A stretch of 64,000 bases of DNA from Rhodospirillaceae bacterium (GTDB lineage: Bacteria > Pseudomonadota > Alphaproteobacteria > UBA8366 > Aestuariispiraceae). The notes below the pieces were generated by a model. It did no database searches and was not told the origin of the DNA. It worked only from the letters and a program-made list of their open reading frames with translations. The DNA is taken from positions 1 through 64,000 of the forward strand of contig PAQY01000012.1 of the NCBI GenBank assembly GCA_002709955.1, written 5' to 3'. The translations under genes were made by a program, and so were the position numbers. The stretch's first letter is position 1. Each line of letters opens with the position of its first letter. Below are positions 16,563 through 25,247 of the stretch, in pieces.

Positions 16563-17042
16563 ATGACAGTCCTCTGGCCATCAACACTCCCTTTGCCCAG
16601 AATCGAAGGCTATGGCCTTCATCCAGGCGAGGCGATTTTGCGCACCGAAATGGAAGCGGGACCCGCCCGGCAACGCCGCCGTTACACGCAGGTGCCAAGC
16701 CGGATTACGGTGCGCTGGTCGTTTCGCAGAGAGCAATTCGCGCTGTTTGAGTCCTGGTACCGTTGGCGCGCCAAAGAAGGCGGCGAGTGGTTTGAAATCG
16801 ATTTGTTGGGCGGTCTTGGGCTGATTGCTCATGAAGCCCGTTTCACTCGGCCCTTTGATGCCCGCCCTCGGTCCGGGGTGCTGTGGGACGTATCCAGCGA
16901 ATTGGAAATTCGTGAGCGTCCGACCCTGGACGAGGCAGCTCTGGAAATATTTTTGGATAGCGATCCGGCGGCTCTGCTGGCGTCGGTCAGTGATCTCAAT
17001 ACGCTTGTTCATCAACGTCTGCCCGGTCCCATGATCTGGTAA
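16563..17042 (+). CDS. Distal tail protein, start rearranged
   Basis: A 159-residue tail protein: MTVLWPSTLPLPRIEGYGLHPGEAILRTEMEAGPARQRRRYTQVP, then ITVRWSFRREQFALFESWYRWRAKEGGEWFEIDLLGGLGL, and a SSELEIRERP end. This pattern occurs directly after the tape measure in related alphaproteobacterial siphophages and is probably baseplate or distal tail. An in-frame ATG at 16536 would add nine residues; neither start has a good Shine-Dalgarno. This suggests the insertion of the PIN gene cost the gene its original translational coupling. Confidence 0.7.
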   Translation: MTVLWPSTLPLPRIEGYGLHPGEAILRTEMEAGPARQRRRYTQVPSRITVRWSFRREQFALFESWYRWRAKEGGEWFEIDLLGGLGLIAHEARFTRPFDARPRSGVLWDVSSELEIRERPTLDEAALEIFLDSDPAALLASVSDLNTLVHQRLPGPMIW

Positions 17043-17054
17043 CAGGAAACCCTT

Positions 17055-17915
17055 ATGTCATTACAAACAGAACTGGCTGCTGCCGTCTCCCAGACGGTAA
17101 CAGACGGGCAGCTATTGCATCAGGTCGTCCATGGTGATGATCAAGCCGTGGTGCAAACTGACGGCGGTCCGGTCAAAACCGTGGCCAAGGCCATGGCTGA
17201 CATTGATGGCCAACTCCAGTCCTCCCTGACGGAGCTCGATCAAAAGGTCGACTCTGCCTCGAATAGTGAAGCCAATGCGGCTTCATCTGAAGCCAATGTG
17301 GCGCTCAGTGAAGAGAATGCAGCGACTAGCGCTCTAAATGCGGCACAGTCAGAAACAAACGCGGCGTCAAGCGAAGCCAATGCTGTCACCAGCGCTGCCG
17401 CCGCCGGTGTCAGCGAGGCAAATTCTGAGGCCTCCGCCACGACCTCCGCCGGATCGGCAGCCAATGCTCAGGCAGCTCAAGCCGGAGCGGAGACCGCCGA
17501 AGCCAATGCCAGTCAATCGGCAGTGTCTGCGGAAGCATCGAACATCGCCGCTGCCGGTTCCGCCCTGGCCGCTGCAACCAGTGAAACCAATGCACAAGCC
17601 AGTGGGGCTTCGGCATCTCAGTCCGAAAATAGTGCCGCCGCTTCCGCTGCCGCGTCGGCGCTTTCAGAAACCAATGCCCAAACCTCGGCGGCTCAAGCCA
17701 AGGTTTCAGAGACCGCATCGGATGGATCGGCAATCCAGGCGGCACAGTCGGAAACCAACAGCACATTCTGGGCGGGTGAGGCGGAAAACTTCGCCGTGGC
17801 CGCTGAAGCCGCCGCCGTCATCGTCGCCAGTGCCACCGGGTTGGAGCTGCAAACCTTGATTGTGTCCGCACGTCGGGGTTCTGACTACCGAACCCTTGGC
17901 ATCGAATTGTTCTGA
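17055..17915 (+). CDS. Ala/Ser-rich tail fibre stalk protein
   Basis: A 286-residue protein. The N-terminus (ELAAAVSQTVTDGQLLHQVVHGDD..GPVKTVAKAMADID) is followed by about 150 residues of degenerate SEANAAxSxxNA repeats, and a short C-terminus ending LIVSARRGSDYRTLGIELF. Such repeats form the trimeric alpha-helical shafts of tail fibres and of lambda Stf-like proteins. It starts 12 bases after the distal tail gene, at the head of the fibre cluster. Confidence 0.7.
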   Translation: MSLQTELAAAVSQTVTDGQLLHQVVHGDDQAVVQTDGGPVKTVAKAMADIDGQLQSSLTELDQKVDSASNSEANAASSEANVALSEENAATSALNAAQSETNAASSEANAVTSAAAAGVSEANSEASATTSAGSAANAQAAQAGAETAEANASQSAVSAEASNIAAAGSALAAATSETNAQASGASASQSENSAAASAAASALSETNAQTSAAQAKVSETASDGSAIQAAQSETNSTFWAGEAENFAVAAEAAAVIVASATGLELQTLIVSARRGSDYRTLGIELF

Positions 17916-17927
17916 GAAGGCTAAGCC

Positions 17928-18326
17928 ATGACCACACTTGCCCATTACCTGACGGTGAAAACCGGTCAGGCCAACGCCATCGCCACCATCTCGGCCAAAC
18001 TCGATGCGCCCAACCTGCGGATGGATGATTTCGCCTTGATGGTGAAAGCGGTCGAGTTGATTGAAAACGTCCAGGATCCGGATGCTTTCGATGGGCTGAA
18101 GGACAAGATCGCGACCAAAGCGGTCACGTTCTATTCCTCTGATCTGAGCGGCGAAGACATCCTCATGCTGACCCGGGCCACCCGGATCGGCGATATGCCA
18201 TTTGGCTCAGAAGAACGCTGGATGATGCTTAACCGGGATGATCGCAACATCGACATCAGCGGCGATGTGATTGTTGGCGAGCGAAGCCTGGAAGCCTTTG
18301 GTGAGCGCGTTCTCGAAACCTATTAA
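17928..18326 (+). CDS. Tail-associated hypothetical protein
   Basis: A 132-residue helical protein (MTTLAHYLTVKTGQANAIATISAKLDAP, FALMVKAVELIENVQDPDAFDGLKDKI) with a mixed end (RNIDISGDVIVGERSLEAFGERVLETY). No family is recognised. Its position between the fibre stalk and other fibre-type genes, with a 15-base gap to each neighbour, suggests a structural or chaperone role in the fibre module. Confidence 0.55.
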   Translation: MTTLAHYLTVKTGQANAIATISAKLDAPNLRMDDFALMVKAVELIENVQDPDAFDGLKDKIATKAVTFYSSDLSGEDILMLTRATRIGDMPFGSEERWMMLNRDDRNIDISGDVIVGERSLEAFGERVLETY

Positions 18327-18341
18327 CTGGAGAGTTGATCC

Positions 18342-18908
18342 ATGCCCCTGACCATTCCCGAAATCCCGGACACGGCACCCTTTGCGACGTTCGACGAAGA
18401 CATCGATATCTTCAGCAACTCCAAGGCCCGGGATATCCCAGCCAAGCTGAAGGCAATCACCGAAGCTCTCAAAGTTCACATCAATGCCCTCTGGTTGGTG
18501 ACCGCGACCGGGTTCGTCAATGACACGGTGGTTGCCAATCTGAATACAGCGCTGGCTGATATCGAGGCTTTTAACAATACCCTGGAAACCCAGATCAACG
18601 ATCAACTGGCCGAGTTCGAAGTCAATCTTGGAAACTATCTGGGAACGGGTGCCGGGTATTCGGTGGATGCGGCCAATGCGGCCCTGTTCACGGGCTCAAT
18701 CGTTGCCGGAGACGCTGTTTACGATGATATGGGCCGGATGGTTTCCATTCAGCAGGGACCACGCTTGGTCAACAACATCACCTACTTTGATGATGGGACC
18801 ATGGCGGGATATGCGGAGGAATTGCTTCTCGGTGGCATCACCTATGCCCGCGCCTTCACCTTCTCCTACACGCCCGATGGGCAAATCAACGCCATTACGG
18901 AGGTTTAA
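18342..18908 (+). CDS. Tail fibre cluster protein, unknown
   Basis: A 188-residue protein. It starts MPLTIPEIPDTAPFATFDED, has a long helical coiled-coil-like middle (LNTALADIEAFNNTLETQINDQLAEF) and a beta-rich end (DAVYDDMGRMVSIQQGPRLVNNITYFDDG..YTPDGQINAITEV) that resembles a phage baseplate or fibre connector with an RHS-like YD repeat flavour. GGAGAG precedes the start. The next gene begins two bases later. Confidence 0.55.
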   Translation: MPLTIPEIPDTAPFATFDEDIDIFSNSKARDIPAKLKAITEALKVHINALWLVTATGFVNDTVVANLNTALADIEAFNNTLETQINDQLAEFEVNLGNYLGTGAGYSVDAANAALFTGSIVAGDAVYDDMGRMVSIQQGPRLVNNITYFDDGTMAGYAEELLLGGITYARAFTFSYTPDGQINAITEV

Positions 18909-18910
18909 CA

Positions 18911-20254
18911 ATGGACGTCCTTACCTTTAATGCTGTCAAACAGCACCAACACCAGGTCAATCACGACTTGCTGGACCCATGGAAGAAGCCTGCCTTTGCC
19001 GTGGTGACCATGAGCAGTTCAGCCCCTTGGGGAACGGTGACCTATAACCATTATCTGCAGGAGTTGAGCCGTCAGCACTACAATGACAGTGGCTACATGC
19101 AAGGCAGCACCAGTTCCATGGGAACGGAGTTCTTTAATAACTTTTACTCTTATGGGCAGACCAATTCCTACATTACCTCCACCGATACTACCTATGGTGA
19201 CGGCACCTCACGTTGCGGGCATTTAGGGCACATTGCTCTAGGCGTTGGCCCCGATGGGACAATGATTGGACGGGCCGGACCGTATTCAGCGACGGCGCTT
19301 CGTAATGTTGGTGTCTGGGTTAACAACAAGTCCAACAAGAACCTAGCCCTGTTCATGGAGAACCAATATGTGGGTGTAGCACCCCGCGCTATTGCGCCTG
19401 GTCGATTGACGGGAACGGAAGGCTGGCATTTGGCTTGGTCGGCGACCAAGTTCTATGCCCAGAATGATTTCGGTACCTACGCCAAATACGGCATGATCGG
19501 CTATAATGAAAAAACCCGCACTTTGGTGATCAATGAGAACACCAATGGCGGGACCGCCATGCGGCTTCACGTCTATGCCAATGTCGCGCCGTTCGACTTG
19601 CATGCCGCAGGCCGCAAAGCCTGGTTCGATAATCTTGATGAAGCGAACCACACCTTCTTTGATTGGACCGCCAATTCGGCAGGCTATAGCGAAAGCCTTT
19701 ACCGCGCCATCGTCACCCCTTGCGATGACGGCAAGATCATTGTCGTTCGCATGGAACCCCACAGCTACTGCATGTTGGATCGGTTCACGCCCGATGGAGC
19801 GGGCAGCTTTACCAAGGAGGCGACCCACACGCTCAGCACGACCACAACCTACGGCATGGAAGGCGGGGATCGAAACGGCATCCGTTTCCAAATTTCCAAC
19901 GATGGCAAATACGTTATCTGTTACCAGCCCTATTACTATTACGGGGCCGGAGCCGAGGTGTTTCTGATCCGGGTGTCAGACGGCAAGTATGTCTTCTTAC
20001 AGCATCAAGATTCCAGTTATGGCCGGTCTTTTGCGCCCGTTCGTGACAGCGATTTCATGCTTTCCTATAGCCCGAATTCGGACAGCGGCTACGGCATCTA
20101 TATGTCGCACATCGACACCAAGAATATCTTCGATGTAATCGCCGACAAGGGCGACATGAGCTCGAAGGTTCCAGGCTTCAACGTCTACATCTTCGACAGC
20201 GCCTATCACTCGACAAACTATCCCTACATCGTTCCGATCATTGGAGGCAATTGA
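18911..20254 (+). CDS. Putative receptor-binding tail fibre protein
   Basis: A 447-residue protein rich in Tyr, Asn, Gly and Ser, with alternating short strands (GVGPDGTMIGRAGPYSATALRNVGVWVN, DDGKIIVVRMEPHSYCMLDRF, SNDGKYVICYQPYYYYGAGAEVFLIRVSDGKYVF). The recurrent xDGKYV strands suggest a beta-propeller or similar all-beta fold, suited to a receptor-binding tip. No specific family is recognised. It is the largest fibre-cluster gene and likely the least conserved among related phages. Confidence 0.55.
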   Translation: MDVLTFNAVKQHQHQVNHDLLDPWKKPAFAVVTMSSSAPWGTVTYNHYLQELSRQHYNDSGYMQGSTSSMGTEFFNNFYSYGQTNSYITSTDTTYGDGTSRCGHLGHIALGVGPDGTMIGRAGPYSATALRNVGVWVNNKSNKNLALFMENQYVGVAPRAIAPGRLTGTEGWHLAWSATKFYAQNDFGTYAKYGMIGYNEKTRTLVINENTNGGTAMRLHVYANVAPFDLHAAGRKAWFDNLDEANHTFFDWTANSAGYSESLYRAIVTPCDDGKIIVVRMEPHSYCMLDRFTPDGAGSFTKEATHTLSTTTTYGMEGGDRNGIRFQISNDGKYVICYQPYYYYGAGAEVFLIRVSDGKYVFLQHQDSSYGRSFAPVRDSDFMLSYSPNSDSGYGIYMSHIDTKNIFDVIADKGDMSSKVPGFNVYIFDSAYHSTNYPYIVPIIGGN

Positions 20255-20256
20255 TC

Positions 20257-20694
20257 ATGGCCAACAAAATCAGCTTTCCCCACAGCAACGATTGGGGCGT
20301 CATCAGCCCCAGTGGCGACTATAAACTTCCCGTCGCATCTGTCCTCGGTCACCGCTTCAAATTGGTCGATGGCAAGGTAGTTGATCGCTATGACGGCGTC
20401 AGCGATGACGAAGTTCGCAAACTTGATGCCGAGCGCGTTGCTGAACAGCAAACTGCCGATCTTGAAGACGCTCGCAGGGCACTTGTCGGTCGTGTGAAGA
20501 CAGAGGCTGGTGAAAGGATCGCGGCGACCAACTGGAAAGTGGATCGGGCCAAGGAACGTGATGCCCTCAACAACACCGCCACATTGCAAGATGTCTATGC
20601 CGAGCGTGAAGCTATCCGGGTGGCGAGTGATGAGGCCGAGGCGGCGATCGCCGATCTGACCACCTTGGATGAAATTCGAACCTTCACCTGGTGA
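20257..20694 (+). CDS. Small tail fibre accessory protein
   Basis: A 145-residue protein starting at the ATG at 20257 with TTGGAGG upstream. The first third (FPHSNDWGVISPSGDYKLPVASVLGHRFKLVDGKVVDRYDG) is beta-rich. The rest is a long charged helix (DLEDARRALVGRVKTEAGERIAATNWKVDRAKERD). It resembles small fibre-assembly proteins encoded after the fibre gene. It is the last gene before an intrinsic terminator. Confidence 0.5.
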   Translation: MANKISFPHSNDWGVISPSGDYKLPVASVLGHRFKLVDGKVVDRYDGVSDDEVRKLDAERVAEQQTADLEDARRALVGRVKTEAGERIAATNWKVDRAKERDALNNTATLQDVYAEREAIRVASDEAEAAIADLTTLDEIRTFTW

Positions 20695-20721
20695 ACCATT
20701 TTCCCATATCTCGAAGTTGAT

Positions 20722-20743
20722 ACCGGCTAACGCCGGTTTTTTT
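20722..20743 (+). terminator. Rho-independent terminator after the fibre cluster
   Basis: ACCGGC (20722-20727), loop TAAC, GCCGGT (20732-20737), then seven T residues. The following gene starts at 20763, so readthrough or a promoter in the short gap would be needed to express the tail-tip genes. Confidence 0.85.
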
Positions 20744-20762
20744 GTGCCTGAAACGAAGTCAC

Positions 20763-21305
20763 ATGCCTGATCCATCCCTGTCTCAAGCCATTAAAGAAGC
20801 CTATGCCGCAGCCCCGTCCGATGTGGTGATCCTGCATACCTTGGAGTTGCGGCATCCGTCTTTCGTTGATGACGATGGCAATACCACAGCCATCCGCGTC
20901 GTTCGCGACCATGCGGATCTGACGGCGAGGTTGGAATCGGGTGCGCCATTGGACGGCGGGGCCACGGTGACGTTCGTGGCGCTGGCCTTCGACCTGTCCC
21001 TGCCACCCATAGATACAGCCCCGGTGCCGGAAATCACGGTGACGCTGGATAATGTATCTCGTGAAATCATCCGGCACCTGGATGCCGCCGTGGCGACACA
21101 GGACAAGATCGAGATCACATATCGCCCCTTTCTCTCAACCGATAAAGAGGGTCCTCAGATGGATCCGCCGATCACCCTGGTGCTGACCGAGGTAGAGGCC
21201 AATGCGCTCCAGGTCACGGGACGGGCGCGGATGCTTGATGTCGGGAACAAGGCGTTTCCGTCGGAAACCTATACCGCGAAGCGGTTCCCAGGATTGGCAA
21301 GGTAA
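20763..21305 (+). CDS. DUF1833 family tail protein
   Basis: A 180-residue protein: VVILHTLELRHPSFVDDDGNTTAIRVVRD early, then FVALAFDLSLPPIDTAPVPEITVTLDNVSREI, matching DUF1833, a family found before the NlpC/P60 and tip proteins of siphophages (lambda M/L position). The ATG at 20763 is chosen; the frame opens slightly earlier inside the terminator. It is probably part of the baseplate hub. Confidence 0.75.
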   Translation: MPDPSLSQAIKEAYAAAPSDVVILHTLELRHPSFVDDDGNTTAIRVVRDHADLTARLESGAPLDGGATVTFVALAFDLSLPPIDTAPVPEITVTLDNVSREIIRHLDAAVATQDKIEITYRPFLSTDKEGPQMDPPITLVLTEVEANALQVTGRARMLDVGNKAFPSETYTAKRFPGLAR

Positions 21306-21308
21306 ACC

Positions 21309-21704
21309 ATGCACTGGGCAGAAACATATATAGGCATTCCTTGGTCGGCGACTGGAGAAGGCCCGGGCTCGTATCATTGCTGGGCGTTTGTACGCCATAT
21401 CCAGGAACGGCGCTTTGGCCGGGAATTGCCTGGGATTCCGAATCCAACGGATGTTCTCGCTATTGCGCGGGGTTTCCGCGATCACCCGGAACGGAAACGC
21501 TGGGTGAAGGTCTGTGAAGCAAAAGAAGGCGACTGCGTCCTCATGCGCCAGGCCCGTTATCCCATTCATGTCGGCGTTTGGATTTCTGTCGATGGTGGCG
21601 GTGTGTTGCACTGCGCCGAAGAAGCCGGTGTGGCGTTTCAATCGCTATCTTCGCTGGCCCTTAATGGCTGGCAGGTCGAGGGCTTTTATAGGTTTATCGG
21701 ATAA
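21309..21704 (+). CDS. NlpC/P60 family tail peptidase
   Basis: A 131-residue cysteine peptidase with the catalytic pattern SYHCWAFVRHI (Cys25) and YPIHVGVWIS (His). It corresponds to lambda gpK, which helps assemble the tail tip and can hydrolyse cell-wall peptides during entry. The stop overlaps the start of the tip gene (TAATG at 21702). Confidence 0.82.
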   Translation: MHWAETYIGIPWSATGEGPGSYHCWAFVRHIQERRFGRELPGIPNPTDVLAIARGFRDHPERKRWVKVCEAKEGDCVLMRQARYPIHVGVWISVDGGGVLHCAEEAGVAFQSLSSLALNGWQVEGFYRFIG

Positions 21705-24025
21705 TGCTAGCCGCCGTCGTTATGATGAACAACCCGTTCTGTCCAAATCGGGACCGAGAGGTTTTGCCTGTAACCGAGGCCATAACCGTGCGCGGGTGGC
21801 TTGATGCTCAGGGAATCTCTGAATTCGGTCGCCCGACGATTTGTTTGCTGGGCGGTGAGCCTGTCCTTCGAGAAAGCTGGTCAACAACGTTTATTAGTGA
21901 CGGTGATGTCGTCACCTTCGTCGCGCTTCCCCATGGTGGAGGCGGTGGGGGCGGCGGCAAAAACCCGCTTAAGACAGTTTTGTCCATTGCCTTGATGGTT
22001 GCGGCACCTGGACTGGGTGGAGCGTTGGCAGGGTCCATGGGATTGACCGGCAGCCTCTTTGCCGGAACGGCGTTTGAGATCGGCTGGGGCACGATCATGG
22101 GCGGCGTTGTCTCACTGGCCGGATCAGCCCTGATCAACGCGGTTATTCCGTCGCCGCGCCCAACCGTGCCGAGTATGAACTTCAGTGCCGTCGGATCGAC
22201 GCCCGCACCCAGCCCAACATATTCATTATCGGCCCAGGGTAACGAGGCTCGATTGGGCCAGCCGATCCCGGTTCTGTATGGACGACACCTGATCTATCCC
22301 GACCTCGCCACCCAACCTTACCAGGAGTTCGCCGGTAACGAACAATACCTGTTTCAGCTTCATGTGATCGGCCAAGGGGAATACGACCTGGAGCAGGTCC
22401 GCATCGAAGACACGCCCATAGCGTCGTTCGAAGAAGTGGAAATCGAGGTTGTCACACCTGACAGCATCGTCACCCTATTTGAAACGGATGTCATCACAGC
22501 GCCGGAAGTGGCTGGGCAGGAATTGTTGAACGTTGCCGATGGCGGTGCTTGGATCGGCCCCTTCACCGCCAACCCAGCGGAGACTTTGGCCGGTCATCTC
22601 GGCATCGATGTGATCTTTCCGCGCGGCCTCTACTACGCCAACGATGCAGGTGGCCTGGAAAGCCGAAGTATCCAGTGGGAGGTTCAGGCCCGCGCCATTG
22701 ATGATCAGGGTGTCGCCATCGGCTCCTGGTCCACACTAGGCTCGGAAAGCTATTCCGACGCCACCAACACGGCCCAACGCCAGAGTTTCAAATATGCCGT
22801 GACGCCAGGACGCTATGAAGTGCGGATGCAACGCCTCGACGCCAAAGATGCGTCGTCTCGCGCCGGTCACGAAATCCGCTGGGGTGGGCTTCGTTCGTAT
22901 CTTCAAGGCACGCCGGACTTTGGTGACCTGACGTTGCTGGCCGTCAAGATGCGGGCGACGGACAATCTTTCCCAGCGATCAGCACGCATGATCAATTGCA
23001 TTGTCACGCGCAGGCTACCGGTTTGGGATCCGGGGACCGGGTGGAGCACGCCTGTCCCAACCCGTTCCATCGCCTGGGCCTTCGCGGACGCCTGCCGGGC
23101 GCAGTATGGTGCGAAACTGGCCGAGGCCCGGGTCGACTTACAGGCTCTCTTTACGCTGGATCAAACGTGGACGGCACGTGAGGATGAATTCAACGGCATC
23201 TTCGACAGCTCCATGACCGTGTGGGAGGCTTTAAGCCGTATTGCCCGCTGTGGCCGCGCCGTGCCCGTTCTCCAGGGCGGAGTCGTGCGCATCTTTCGCG
23301 ATGCGGCCCAGACACTGCCTGTCGCCATGTTCGGTCCCCGCAATATCGTCAAAGGCTCGTTCCGCATTCAGTACGTCATGCCCGGCGAGGAAACGGCGGA
23401 CGCGGTCACGGTCAGCTTCTTCAGTTCTCGCACATGGAAACCCGACGAGGTGACCAGCAGTTTACCCGACGGCGCGGCAGAACAACCGGCGAAAGTGGCT
23501 TTGTTCGGCTGCACGAATGCGGAGCAAGCGGAACGCGAAGGGCTCTACATGGCCGCTGACAACCGGTACCGGCGTAAGTTGGTCTCTTGGTCGACGGAAT
23601 TGGAGGGCATGATCCCCACCTACGGGGATTTGGTTGCCATCACCCATGACATGCCTCATTGGGGGCAAGGGGGCGAGGTCGTGAATTGGGATGAACAGGC
23701 CGAAGTCCTGACCCTTTCCGAGCCCGTTACTTGGGAGCCAAATCTCGGCCATTACATTGCCCTGCGTCGTCGCGATGGGTCGCTGGCCGGGCCGTTCTCC
23801 GCCGAAGCCGTCGATGGCGATAGCCGCAAGGCCCACCTTTTGGAGGCGTTGGGTTTTACCCCTTACACCGACACGTCGGAAGAACGTACCCACTTTGCCT
23901 TTGGGGCGGGCGAAGCCTGGGGCGCGAAGGTCCGGGTGATCGCCGTCAAACCGCGTGGTGAAAATGTGGAAATTACCGCCGTCGCCGAAGATGCGCGAGT
24001 CCATCAGGCTGACCTCGCCGCCTAA
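21704..24025 (+). CDS. Host specificity tail tip protein (TipJ/gpJ-like) with an N-terminal gpI-like part
   Basis: A 773-residue protein. Residues about 1-80 look like a tail assembly domain. Then comes a run of eight glycines and a hydrophobic helix pair (KTVLSIALMVAAPGLGGALAG, WGTIMGGVVSLAGSALINAVIP). The rest has J features: ARLGQPIPVLYGRHLIYPDLA, YLFQLHVIGQGEYDLEQVRIEDTPI and RSARMINCIVTRRLP. J determines host receptor binding. The hydrophobic helices may insert into the host membrane. The gene closes the tail operon; 30 bases separate it from the lysis genes. Confidence 0.85.
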   Translation: MLAAVVMMNNPFCPNRDREVLPVTEAITVRGWLDAQGISEFGRPTICLLGGEPVLRESWSTTFISDGDVVTFVALPHGGGGGGGGKNPLKTVLSIALMVAAPGLGGALAGSMGLTGSLFAGTAFEIGWGTIMGGVVSLAGSALINAVIPSPRPTVPSMNFSAVGSTPAPSPTYSLSAQGNEARLGQPIPVLYGRHLIYPDLATQPYQEFAGNEQYLFQLHVIGQGEYDLEQVRIEDTPIASFEEVEIEVVTPDSIVTLFETDVITAPEVAGQELLNVADGGAWIGPFTANPAETLAGHLGIDVIFPRGLYYANDAGGLESRSIQWEVQARAIDDQGVAIGSWSTLGSESYSDATNTAQRQSFKYAVTPGRYEVRMQRLDAKDASSRAGHEIRWGGLRSYLQGTPDFGDLTLLAVKMRATDNLSQRSARMINCIVTRRLPVWDPGTGWSTPVPTRSIAWAFADACRAQYGAKLAEARVDLQALFTLDQTWTAREDEFNGIFDSSMTVWEALSRIARCGRAVPVLQGGVVRIFRDAAQTLPVAMFGPRNIVKGSFRIQYVMPGEETADAVTVSFFSSRTWKPDEVTSSLPDGAAEQPAKVALFGCTNAEQAEREGLYMAADNRYRRKLVSWSTELEGMIPTYGDLVAITHDMPHWGQGGEVVNWDEQAEVLTLSEPVTWEPNLGHYIALRRRDGSLAGPFSAEAVDGDSRKAHLLEALGFTPYTDTSEERTHFAFGAGEAWGAKVRVIAVKPRGENVEITAVAEDARVHQADLAA

Positions 24026-24055
24026 ACCAACTGCCTTAATCAAGGAATTGAACAA

Positions 24056-24346
24056 ATGAACCGACCATCCATGGAGGACGGGCATATCCGCATGCCCGAA
24101 GAGGAGTTTGAAGAACTCCTGGAGCTGGCTGCCGAACGGGGAGCGAAACGCGCGCTTGCCGATGTCGGTTTGGTCGATGAACACGCCGCCAATGACATTC
24201 GAGACCTTCGGTCGTTGCTGGGGGCGTTTCGCGTGGCCAAGCACACGGCTTGGTCGACTGTCATCAGGCTGATCACCACGGGATTGCTTCTCACCCTCAT
24301 GGCTGGGGTCGCCATCAAGCTCAAATTATTCGGAGGAATTCAGTAA
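24056..24346 (+). CDS. DUF6127 family protein, lysis-module membrane protein
   Basis: A 96-residue protein. A conserved acidic helix (MPEEEFEELLELAAERGAKRALADVGL) and DIRDLRSLLGAFR are followed by one membrane segment (VIRLITTGLLLTLMAGVAIKL). From memory this is DUF6127, encoded beside endolysin and holin in alphaproteobacterial prophages. The stop overlaps the endolysin start, so it may be a holin partner or regulator. Confidence 0.75.
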   Translation: MNRPSMEDGHIRMPEEEFEELLELAAERGAKRALADVGLVDEHAANDIRDLRSLLGAFRVAKHTAWSTVIRLITTGLLLTLMAGVAIKLKLFGGIQ

Positions 24347-24741
24347 TGCCCCATTTTTCTGAGAAATCCCTCGCAAATCTATCTACCTGTCACCCGCTCT
24401 TGCAGCGGGTTTTTCATGAGGTGGTCCGGAACTTCGATTGCACCGTAATTGAAGGACATCGTGACAAGGCTCGCCAAAATCAGATGGTGGAAGAAGGCAA
24501 GAGCCAGGTCCGCTGGCCGGATGGGAAGCACAACACCGTGCCCTCATTGGCCGTGGACGTCTGTCCTTATCCTGTCGTTTGGGATGACCGGGAGCGCCAG
24601 ACGCTGTTTGCGGGCTATGTCCTCGCAACTGCCAAATCAATGGGCATCACCCTGCGTTGGGGGGGTGATTGGGACCGGGACACCGAGGTTCGGGACAATA
24701 CGTTCGACGACCTGGTTCATTTTGAGATCGTGAAGGATTAG
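24346..24741 (+). CDS. M15 family peptidase endolysin
   Basis: A 131-residue enzyme starting at the ATG at 24346 (GGAGG at 24332-24336). The VanY/M15 motifs are present: EGHRDKARQNQMVEEGKSQ, HNTVPSLAVDVCPYP (H..D zinc ligands) and FDDLVHFEI (catalytic Asp and third zinc His). The enzyme cleaves peptide bonds in peptidoglycan stems at lysis. It has no signal peptide, so it depends on the holin encoded next. Confidence 0.88.
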   Translation: MPHFSEKSLANLSTCHPLLQRVFHEVVRNFDCTVIEGHRDKARQNQMVEEGKSQVRWPDGKHNTVPSLAVDVCPYPVVWDDRERQTLFAGYVLATAKSMGITLRWGGDWDRDTEVRDNTFDDLVHFEIVKD

Positions 24742-24744
24742 GCG

Positions 24745-25167
24745 ATGCTGGACAAAATTGTAGGGTCCATCGTTGGGGGCGGGGTCGTCTCTGCCGCTGA
24801 AGGTGTGGCCAACATCATTGATCGGTTTGTCGAAACCGACGAGGAAAAGCAGGCCGCCGAGATCATCAAGGCCAGGCTGATGATGAAACCAAGCCTGGCT
24901 CAGGTCGAACTCAATAAGATCGAGGCGGGCCACCGCTCAATTTTTGTTGCCGGGTGGCGGCCCTTTATTGGCTGGGTCTGCGGTTTCGCGCTGCTGTGGC
25001 ACTTCATTCTGTTCGATCTTCTGACTTGGGTAACAGTCAACTTTTTCCCCCATGTCACAGCGCTTCCCGAGCTGACTGGCACGGAGACCCTGGTCACCGT
25101 GCTGTTGTCGTTACTCGGTCTTGGTGCCATGCGGACGGCGGAAAAATTCAGAGGGAAGGCAAAGTGA
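24745..25167 (+). CDS. Holin, three-transmembrane type
   Basis: A 140-residue protein, three bases after the endolysin. A Gly-rich N-terminal segment (KIVGSIVGGGVVSAAEGVANII) precedes an amphipathic helix. Two strong membrane helices follow (WRPFIGWVCGFALLWHFILFDLL and ETLVTVLLSLLGLGAMRTAEK). The WRPFIGW motif is typical of 3TM holins of gene transfer agents and related prophages. It permeabilises the inner membrane for the M15 endolysin. Confidence 0.82.
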   Translation: MLDKIVGSIVGGGVVSAAEGVANIIDRFVETDEEKQAAEIIKARLMMKPSLAQVELNKIEAGHRSIFVAGWRPFIGWVCGFALLWHFILFDLLTWVTVNFFPHVTALPELTGTETLVTVLLSLLGLGAMRTAEKFRGKAK

Positions 25168-25247
25168 ATAAATATCACTTAATATCTTGAAAACAAATAA
25201 TAAATGAGCGTGTATCGAGTGTCAAAATCTTGAGCAGGTAAAGCTAC

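Noticed and set aside
17240-17800. Repeated GAAACCAATGC-like units that could be taken for a tandem repeat or CRISPR
   Set aside because: The units are in frame, degenerate and encode SEANAAS repeats of a fibre stalk. There are no spacers or conserved direct repeats.
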